From: Caldilinea sp.
GTDB taxonomy: Bacteria > Chloroflexota > Anaerolineae > Caldilineales > Caldilineaceae
NCBI GenBank assembly: GCA_026389955.1
Contig: JAPLGY010000673.1
Coordinates: 1 to 10,592 of the forward strand
Direction of reading: 5' to 3'
Length of the DNA: 10,592 nt
Below, one piece after another: positions 5,254-10,592 of the stretch. Numbering within the stretch: the first letter of the stretch is position 1; each line of letters begins with the position of its first letter. The translations under genes and the position numbers were made by a program. A model generated the notes under the pieces. The model saw only the letters and a list, made by a program, of their open reading frames with translations, made no database searches and had not been told where the DNA came from.

Positions 5254-7278
5254 CTAGCTCCGCTTGGGGCGCAGCAGCCAGGCCAGAAGGATCGAGAGGG
5301 CGATGCCGCCGACAAGGATACCGACAAAGCTGAGCAGATCGCGAAACGGCCGGTTCAGCAGCTGTTCGAGCGGTGTCAGGGAGGTCGGCTCGTCGGTGGA
5401 GGATCTGAGGCTGGCCTGCGGGTTTGCATCGCCTACCCTTTCGACCTCCGGGTCTCCAGATGGTTGTTCTCCGGCGGCTGCGGTCAGGCTGGGGGTCAAT
5501 GTGACGGCGGCTGTGAGGGTCGGCATCGGTGTCGCGGAGGGGAGGGGTGTCGCGGTCGGCATCGGCGTGGCAGTCGGCACCGGCGTGTCGGTCGGCGGGG
5601 AAGTCGGCAGCGGGGTCGGCGTCGGCGGATAGCAGACGGTCAGCACAACTTTGTCCAGGTATTGCCAGGTGCGCAGCCCATTGTCGTCGTTGAAGGTGTT
5701 GAAGTAGAGCACCAGCGGCCGGCCGATGAAGCCGGTCAAGTCGACTGTCGACTGTTGCCAGGCGCTGCCGTTGAGCCGTTTGCGGTACAGGATGCCGGCA
5801 GTGGAATTGTCGAGGTTGAGCAGGATCACCTCCTGGCGGTCGACGGCCACGCCGCTGGGCAGGGTCTCGAGCGTGCCTTCTTCGCTCCGGTCGAAACGCC
5901 ACCAGCTCAGCGAAGCAGAACCGGCCATCGGCGAGATCTGGAAGGGTTGGCGAATGGACGAATAGGTCTTCTGGTTGGGAAGTGCGGGGATTGCGCCGGG
6001 GTCGAGGCCCAGCCGGACAGCCCGCAACCCGTCGTATTTGGGGGTGCCGACATAGGAGGGAGGCACCGGCGCAGGGCCGAGGATCCAGTAGGCGCTCTCC
6101 TCGAAGCTGCCGTTAAGAATGCCGTCGGTCACACAACCGACCGGCAGCGGGGTCGGCGTCGGCGTCGGCGGTGTCGTCGGCACCGCCGACGGCGTGGCGA
6201 TCGGGGTCAGCGGAGCGAGCAAAAGTTCCAGCGTGTAGTTGGCGGGCGCCACGGCCACCAGCGTGATCAGGTAGTCCTGGCTGATCGGCGAGGTGAATTG
6301 AAACTCGCGCAGCGAGTTGCTCAGATCCTTGTAAAGAACCGAATCTGTCAGCCCCAACAGTTGAAAATTGACCTGGTTGGGCGGGTTGGAACTCAGCAGC
6401 AGCCGGACAGAATAGCTGGCGGGTGCGTTGAAAAAATACTGGCGCGGGGTGCTGGGGGCAATTCCGTCGCTGCGCACCTGGGTGCCGCCGCCGGCCGGGA
6501 AGGAGATCCTTTCTGCCTGGGGGGTGTTGAGCGTCACCTCCAGTCTGAACTGGGTGCTCCCCGAAGGCGAAGAAACGACCAAAAGGTAGTCCTGGGTGAC
6601 CGGCAGCGCAGCCGACCAGTCGCGTTGGGAGTCGTTGCTCGCTTTGTAGGTGTTCCCGTCGGCGGTGCCGATCAGCGCAAAGTCGGCCGTGCCCAGGGTC
6701 GAGGAGAGCAGGACACGCAGCGTCTGGCCAGCCGAACCTGCCAGCCAGTAGCGCGCCTCTTTCTCGGGCCCTGCGCTGCTGTTGACCACCTGGGTGTTCC
6801 CGGCGCTCAACAGCCGTTCGGCGTCGAGCACCACTGTCAGAGTGAAGGCCACCCCCCTCTGGCCGGCGGTGACCGCCACAACATAGTCTTGTGTTTCGGG
6901 CAGCGTCCCACTCCAAGGGGCGCTGTTCATGGTTTTGTAGACAGCGCCGGTGTTGCGGCCGCGCACTTCAAACTGGGCCCGATTCCCTTCTGCGCTGATC
7001 CGGATGGCGATCGCCTTGTCGACCGTGCCGTAAAAACTGTATTCGAGTTTCTGGTTGGGTTCGGCGTACCCGTTGATCCGGGCGATCTGGTTGTTGAAAG
7101 ACAGGGGGGTTTCTACAGCGGGCACCGCCGCTGGTGCAGCAGCCAAAAGCGGAGAGGGGAGGCCCGGCAGCAGCGCCCACAACCACACGGACAACCATAC
7201 AGACCACCTGCGCTGGACCATCTGCCCTGTTCTCGTCAGACGAGTTGGGCCAAAAATACCCATCCCTCTTTGTAACAT
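5254..7278 (-). CDS. Surface-anchored multidomain protein with three beta-sandwich repeats and a jelly-roll-like domain
   Basis: This 674-residue exported protein probably projects from the cell surface. ATG 7278 is chosen for AGGAGA about five bases upstream. A basic n-region (to QRR, 24) and hydrophobic core lead to cleavage near 47-54. Three tandem repeats of about 98 residues follow (roughly 57-151, 153-250, 255-354). Each ends in a shared motif: LPETQDYVVAV (127), LPVTQDYLLVV (225) and SPISQDYLITL (330), then alternating strands, reminiscent of pre-peptidase C-terminal (PPC) domains. A Pro/Thr linker (355-380) leads to a domain at 381-549 starting GCVTDGILNGSFEES, like carbohydrate-binding jelly rolls. 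A second Pro/Thr linker (550-590), an acidic spacer, a membrane helix (about 649-669) and an RPKRS tail complete it. The only two cysteines (382, 549) bracket the jelly roll and may form a disulfide. No catalytic motif is seen; adhesion or glycan binding is inferred. Confidence 0.85.
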   Translation of the reverse strand: MLQRGMGIFGPTRLTRTGQMVQRRWSVWLSVWLWALLPGLPSPLLAAAPAAVPAVETPLSFNNQIARINGYAEPNQKLEYSFYGTVDKAIAIRISAEGNRAQFEVRGRNTGAVYKTMNSAPWSGTLPETQDYVVAVTAGQRGVAFTLTVVLDAERLLSAGNTQVVNSSAGPEKEARYWLAGSAGQTLRVLLSSTLGTADFALIGTADGNTYKASNDSQRDWSAALPVTQDYLLVVSSPSGSTQFRLEVTLNTPQAERISFPAGGGTQVRSDGIAPSTPRQYFFNAPASYSVRLLLSSNPPNQVNFQLLGLTDSVLYKDLSNSLREFQFTSPISQDYLITLVAVAPANYTLELLLAPLTPIATPSAVPTTPPTPTPTPLPVGCVTDGILNGSFEESAYWILGPAPVPPSYVGTPKYDGLRAVRLGLDPGAIPALPNQKTYSSIRQPFQISPMAGSASLSWWRFDRSEEGTLETLPSGVAVDRQEVILLNLDNSTAGILYRKRLNGSAWQQSTVDLTGFIGRPLVLYFNTFNDDNGLRTWQYLDKVVLTVCYPPTPTPLPTSPPTDTPVPTATPMPTATPLPSATPMPTLTAAVTLTPSLTAAAGEQPSGDPEVERVGDANPQASLRSSTDEPTSLTPLEQLLNRPFRDLLSFVGILVGGIALSILLAWLLRPKRS

Positions 7279-7341
7279 CGATTCTCCTGCCCGGCGCATG
7301 GTGTTGTGAGACAACGGCAGCCAACATGTCTAGGCCAATCC

Positions 7342-7362
7342 ATTTTGCTCTCTTTGCAAAAT
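7342..7362. promoter_or_regulatory. Palindrome over the surface protein transcription start (candidate operator)
   Basis: ATTTTGC (7342-7348) and GCAAAAT (7356-7362) form a perfect 7-bp inverted repeat with a 7-nt centre. It overlaps the -10 box (7361-7366) and the predicted start near 7354. The half-site TTTGC/GCAAA and the location match the GNAT promoter palindrome, though the centre is 7 rather than 4 bp. Confidence 0.4.
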
Positions 7363-7389
7363 TGTAACATAATCAAATATGGCAAGCAA
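7361..7389 (-). promoter_or_regulatory. Sigma70-type promoter of the surface protein gene
   Basis: On the minus strand TTGCTT (7389-7384) is followed after 17 bp by TACAAT (7366-7361) in an AT-rich stretch. The start would be near 7354, giving a leader of about 76 nt. The opposite, plus-strand xer gene shares this 256-bp divergent region. Its own promoter is unclear: TGGACA 7446-7451 with AGTAAT 7469-7474 is the best pair found. Confidence 0.55.
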
Positions 7390-7534
7390 ACTGGCAGGAT
7401 TCGCTCCCAGATCCCCTTTGTCGGTGAAAATGCACCTTGTTGCAGTGGACAGTTTCCGTTTTATGCAAAGTAATGCTACCATACCATCGGAATGTGGGCT
7501 CCTGTGAGCAAGAGAGGTGTGGAGGAACGGTTGT

Positions 7535-8455
7535 ATGCAAGAGGAAATTCAACAGTATCTGTTGTTGCTTGCCGCAGAGGCAGATGCTTCCGAGAACACG
7601 ATCTCTGCCTATCGCAACGATTTGGGCCAGCTTGCCCTTTTTCTGCGCCACTATCAGCGTGCGGATGGGCAGCCTGTGACAGGGTGGCAGGATGTGACAG
7701 CGGCTGTGGCGCAGGACTATGTGTTTGCGTTGCGTTCACGCGGCTATGCATCGTCGACAGTGGCGCGCAAGGTGGCTGCGGTCAAAAGTTTTTTTGATTT
7801 TTTGACCGAGCAAGGTTGGATTGTCGACGACCCAGCAGCCCTGCTGGAGTCGCCCAAGGTCAAAAAGCAGCTTCCCCGCACAATTTCGTACGAGGAGATC
7901 GAGCGGCTGCTGGCGGCCCCCCGGCGACAGCTGTCGTCGCAGACGATCCGCGACAGCGCGCTGCTGGAAACGCTCTATGCCACCGGAGTGCGTGTCAGTG
8001 AACTGGTCAATCTGGACCTGGGGGATCTGGACAAGGTGACCGGCCAGCTGGTCTGTGGGGCGAGCGGCAAGCGCCGCCGTGTGGCGCAGCTCAACCCGGA
8101 TGTGCAGGAATCGCTCTACCGGTACCTGGCCGAGGGGCGGCCAGCCCTGGTTGTGCACGCCGACGAGCCGGCACTTTTTCTCAACCACCGCGGACAGCGT
8201 CTGACCCGTCAGGGGCTCTGGCTGATCATCAAGCGCTACGTCAAAGAAATTGGCATCCGGGGCCCGGTGACACCCCACACGCTGCGCCACAGCTTCGCAA
8301 CCCATCTGTTGAACAGCGGGGCTGGGCTGCGCGAGGTGCAAAAACGGCTTGGCCACGCCAGCCTGAGCACCACCCAGGTCTACAAACAGATGAACGACGA
8401 AGCTGGCGTGTCGCTGGTGATCGACGGAAAACCGGTTCAACTGGATGCAGATTGA
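7535..8455 (+). CDS. xerC: XerC/XerD-type tyrosine recombinase
   Basis: This 306-residue site-specific recombinase has the full length typical of XerC/XerD. These enzymes cut and rejoin dif sites through a covalent 3'-phosphotyrosine to resolve chromosome dimers at the septum. The N-terminal SAM-like core-binding domain spans about 1-105 ([32 protein letters not shown]). The catalytic domain holds all six key residues: R153 (ATGVRVSEL), K179 (SGKRR), H248 and R251 ([10 protein letters not shown]), H274 ([10 protein letters not shown]) and Y283 (VYKQ). Start ATG 7535 has GGAGG nine bases upstream; a GTG at 7517 is a possible but poorer start. No integrase-type extra domain, att site or phage gene is nearby, so a housekeeping role is likelier than mobility. 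The distinction between XerC and XerD, or a single-recombinase system, cannot be made here. The SDR gene overlaps its last 11 bp. Confidence 0.92.
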   Translation: MQEEIQQYLLLLAAEADASENTISAYRNDLGQLALFLRHYQRADGQPVTGWQDVTAAVAQDYVFALRSRGYASSTVARKVAAVKSFFDFLTEQGWIVDDPAALLESPKVKKQLPRTISYEEIERLLAAPRRQLSSQTIRDSALLETLYATGVRVSELVNLDLGDLDKVTGQLVCGASGKRRRVAQLNPDVQESLYRYLAEGRPALVVHADEPALFLNHRGQRLTRQGLWLIIKRYVKEIGIRGPVTPHTLRHSFATHLLNSGAGLREVQKRLGHASLSTTQVYKQMNDEAGVSLVIDGKPVQLDAD

Positions 8456-9218
8456 TCTCAGCGGCCACGTGGCGGTGGTCAGTGGGGCCAGCCGTCCAGC
8501 AGGAATCGGCGCCGCGATCGCCCGCAGGCTGGCTGGCGCCGGCGCCGACCTGCTGGTGACCAGCTTCCCACCCTACGACCAGCAGATCTCCCGGCTGGGT
8601 GGCTCTCCCCACGCAGCCGACGAGCTGGTCGACGAATTGCGCCAGTTGGGCGTCCGAGCGGCCGGCTGGGTGGCGGATCTGAGCCAGCCCGAAGCCCCCG
8701 AAGCCATCCTGGCCGCCGCCCACCGCTGGCTGGGCCCCCCTTCGATTTTGATCAACAACGCCTGTCATTCAGAAGCTGGCGGGCTCGACGAGGTGGACGC
8801 CAGCCAGCTGGACCGCCACTATGCCGTCAACGTGCGTGGGACGGTGCTGATGTGCCAGGCCTTTGTCCGTCAGTGGCAGCGCAGACGCGGGGGACGCATC
8901 ATCAGCCTGACCTCCGGCCAAGGGGCGGGGCCCATGGTTGGGGAACTGGCCTACGTTGTGACCAAAGCCGCAGTCGATGCCCTGACCGTCACGCTGGCCA
9001 AAGAGCTGGCTGGCCGTGGGATTACCGTCAATGCGGTCGACCCCGGTGCCACCGACACAGGGTGGATGAGCGCTGCGCTCTGCCACGCAGTGGCCGGCGA
9101 AACCTATTTGCACCGCGTGGGCGAGCCTGACGACGCAGCCCGCCTGGTCTGTTTTCTCGCCTCCGAACAGGCCGAGTGGATAACAGGGCAGATACTCCGC
9201 TCGCGCGGCGGGGGCTGA
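8445..9218 (+). CDS. Short-chain dehydrogenase/reductase (3-oxoacyl-ACP-reductase-like)
   Basis: This 257-residue NAD(P)H-dependent oxidoreductase has a classical SDR Rossmann fold. The cofactor loop is [10 protein letters not shown] (13-22), two residues longer than the usual TGxxxGxG and matching an SDR subgroup with GxSRxxGIG. Other landmarks are D78 in the VADLS turn, the NNAC motif (104-107) and the catalytic set N129, S157, Y170, K174 (AYVVTK). PGATDTGWM follows, where the family usually has PGPxxTG. The C-terminal [13 protein letters not shown] is the normal SDR end (xITGQxxxxDGG) with Arg-Ser in place of the Asp. The gene starts within the xer gene (11-bp overlap, different frame) and has no strong ribosome site of its own, so translation is probably coupled. 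The substrate is unknown; the operon partner gives no pathway hint. It ends 11 bp from the convergent permease gene. Confidence 0.9.
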   Translation: MQIDLSGHVAVVSGASRPAGIGAAIARRLAGAGADLLVTSFPPYDQQISRLGGSPHAADELVDELRQLGVRAAGWVADLSQPEAPEAILAAAHRWLGPPSILINNACHSEAGGLDEVDASQLDRHYAVNVRGTVLMCQAFVRQWQRRRGGRIISLTSGQGAGPMVGELAYVVTKAAVDALTVTLAKELAGRGITVNAVDPGATDTGWMSAALCHAVAGETYLHRVGEPDDAARLVCFLASEQAEWITGQILRSRGGG

Positions 9219-9229
9219 CAGGGGCTGGT

Positions 9230-10141
9230 TCAAGACAAAGAGGGCCGGACCCGGCGGAGATGGCGCTGCTGCCAGAGCCCTTCTGCCGTGTAGATCCCCA
9301 GCGCCAGCCAGATGATGGCAAAGCCGAGCAGCCGTGTCTGGCTGAATGGCTCGCGAAAGATGAGCAGACCCACCAGAAACTGCAAGGTGGGGGCAATGTA
9401 CTGCAAAATACCCAACAACGAAAGCCGGATCAGACGGGCTGCCGAGGCAAACCAGACCAGCGGCAGGACGGTGACAGCCCCCGCTGCGACCAGCAGCAGC
9501 GTCGTGCCCCAGCCGTACTGCACCAGGCTGTCAAAGCCGCTCAGCTCCCGATAGAGCAGCAGCGCCAGCGCCGGCAGCAGAACGGTGCCGGTCTCTACGG
9601 CCAGCCCTTGGGCCGAATGCAGCCTGCCCTGTTTTTTGAGCAGACCGTAGAAGCCAAAGGTGAACGCCAGCACCAATGCAATCCAGGGCAGCTGGCCGTA
9701 GGTGACCGTCAAAAAGAGCACCCCAGCAGCGGCGGCGGCGATGGCCAGCCACTGGCCTGGGCGCAGCTGCTCGCGCAGCACGACCACCCCCAGCAGCACG
9801 CTGACCAACGGGTTGATAAAATACCCAAGGCTGCTTTCGATCACAAAACCGGCGTTGACCGCCCAGATGTAGGTGTACCAGTTGACGGCCAGCACAACCC
9901 CTGCGGTCGCATACAAAGAGATTGTGCGCGGGGAGCGCAGGGCAGGCTTCAGCCACTGCCATTCGCGGCGGACGGTGAGCAGGAAGACCAAAAAGGCCAG
10001 AGACCAGATGGCCCGGTGGGCCAGAATATCGATCGCCGGCACGGCTGCCAACAGCCGAAAATAGAGGGGGATGCTTCCCCACAAAATATAGCAGCCGGCC
10101 GCAAACCAGATGCCCCGCTGTTCGTCGCTGCGCATTGTCAT
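9230..10141 (-). CDS. rarD: RarD-type EamA/DMT-superfamily permease
   Basis: This 303-residue inner-membrane transporter has about ten predicted helices in two EamA halves. RarD proteins are named from a chloramphenicol-sensitivity phenotype; their natural substrate is not firmly known. The N-terminus shows the family pattern [16 protein letters not shown], then [10 protein letters not shown] and [13 protein letters not shown]. The middle has [17 protein letters not shown], a strongly conserved RarD stretch, followed by FREPF and a basic C-terminal tail. The start is the ATG at 10141; another ATG two codons on (10135) is equally possible, and neither has a strong ribosome site. It lies 67 bp downstream of the DUF423 gene on the same strand and may share its transcript. 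Confidence 0.92.
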   Translation of the reverse strand: MTMRSDEQRGIWFAAGCYILWGSIPLYFRLLAAVPAIDILAHRAIWSLAFLVFLLTVRREWQWLKPALRSPRTISLYATAGVVLAVNWYTYIWAVNAGFVIESSLGYFINPLVSVLLGVVVLREQLRPGQWLAIAAAAAGVLFLTVTYGQLPWIALVLAFTFGFYGLLKKQGRLHSAQGLAVETGTVLLPALALLLYRELSGFDSLVQYGWGTTLLLVAAGAVTVLPLVWFASAARLIRLSLLGILQYIAPTLQFLVGLLIFREPFSQTRLLGFAIIWLALGIYTAEGLWQQRHLRRVRPSLS

Positions 10142-10208
10142 CGCTTTCGTGGGTGCGTACGGCCAAGGAGGGCCGAACGTCGGGTTGGTGGGTGAGAGAC
10201 GAGCTGGT

Positions 10209-10580
10209 TCAGCCGCGCCAGGCGATCACCGCCAGCAGCAGCCAGCCGACAATCCAGGCAACACCGCCGATCGGGGGGATGGCCCCCAGCCAGCGCTGGC
10301 CGGTGAAAGCCATCCCAAACAGGCTGCCTGAAAAAAGGAGGATGCCCGCTACAAACAGCCAGCCGCTCCAGACCGGCAGGCTGCTGGTTGGCCAGCGGCC
10401 CAGAGCCAGCACCACCACAAAAAGGGCCAGCACATGATAGAACATGTAGCTGACGCCTGTCTGGTAGCTGGCCAGCAGCCGCTCGTCGATGCGGCCACGC
10501 AGCGCATGCGCGCCGAATGCGCCCAGCCCCACAGCCGCCCCGCCCAGCAGGGCGGCCACCACAAAAAAGAATCGTTCCAC
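10209..10580 (-). CDS. DUF423 small membrane protein (YgdD/YwdK family)
   Basis: This 123-residue protein has four predicted membrane helices. Family marks are [17 protein letters not shown] near the N-terminus, [14 protein letters not shown] in the second helix, and [12 protein letters not shown] followed by [12 protein letters not shown] toward the end. DUF423 proteins are widespread and of unknown function. The start is GTG 10580 with GGGAGG four bases upstream, which fits the family N-terminus. The gene is complete inside the window by only a few bases, and its promoter is beyond the edge. The RarD-like gene follows on the same strand. Confidence 0.92.
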   Translation of the reverse strand: MERFFFVVAALLGGAAVGLGAFGAHALRGRIDERLLASYQTGVSYMFYHVLALFVVVLALGRWPTSSLPVWSGWLFVAGILLFSGSLFGMAFTGQRWLGAIPPIGGVAWIVGWLLLAVIAWRG

Positions 10581-10592
10581 AACCCCTCCCGT

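Noticed and set aside
4904..5257. 117-codon plus-strand frame in the intergenic region
   Set aside because: It runs through both inverted repeats, has no clear ribosome site and no recognisable sequence.
5236..7275. Long open frame on the plus strand (679 codons) opposite the surface protein
   Set aside because: It is a GC-rich antisense shadow: low-complexity Arg/Gly/Gln sequence with no domain. The minus-strand protein has a signal peptide, repeats, an anchor and a good ribosome site.
7535..8455. Xer gene as integrase of an integrated mobile element
   Set aside because: It has the short XerC/D length and no nearby att duplication, phage, relaxase or cargo genes; the tRNA-Leu is about 7 kb away and intact, with no repeat of its 3' end seen.
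10142..10208. Small gene or terminator between the permease and DUF423 genes
   Set aside because: Only 67 bp, with no start/ribosome-site pair and no T-tailed hairpin.

Overview
The window looks like chromosomal DNA from a high-GC bacterium, most likely a member of the Chloroflexota (Anaerolineae/Caldilineae type). The pointers are Pro/Thr-rich linkers of the 'PTPTPTP / TPVPTATP' kind in a C-terminally anchored surface protein, the gene mix, and good Shine-Dalgarno sites. This placement is an inference; no rRNA or marker search could be run. There is no clear mobile element, phage or CRISPR array.

Left part (1-3135). On the minus strand lie the 5' part of a secreted LysM protein gene (cut by the window edge) and, upstream of it, a tRNA-Leu(UAA). 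Divergent from the tRNA, on the plus strand, is a tight pair: an NfsA-like nitroreductase and an RqcH/NFACT ribosome-rescue factor, 6 bp apart.

Middle (3152-7278, minus strand). A CelD/BcsL-type GNAT acyltransferase is translationally coupled (8-bp overlap) to a small protein whose N-terminus is eight copies of a PAAEK pentapeptide, encoded by a nearly perfect 15-bp tandem repeat. Upstream of the GNAT gene is a 508-bp non-coding stretch of lower GC. It carries a good sigma70-type promoter with a palindrome at its start site, a 14-bp inverted repeat, a 33-nt perfect hairpin built from two mirror copies of a 15-mer, and a 13-nt direct repeat at each end. Beyond it is a 674-residue surface protein with a signal peptide, three tandem beta-sandwich repeats, a P/T linker, a jelly-roll-like domain bracketed by its only two cysteines, a second P/T linker and a C-terminal membrane anchor.

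Right part (7535-10580). On the plus strand are a complete XerC/XerD tyrosine recombinase and an SDR oxidoreductase overlapping it by 11 bp. Convergent to these, on the minus strand, are a RarD-type EamA permease and, upstream of it, a DUF423 membrane protein.

Most genes are familiar housekeeping or envelope families. The parts least explained by known families are the GNAT + PAAEK-repeat pair, the repeat-rich intergenic region 4746-5253, and the similar TTTGC/GCAAA palindromes placed over the start sites of two otherwise unrelated promoters. No new system can be claimed from the sequence alone.
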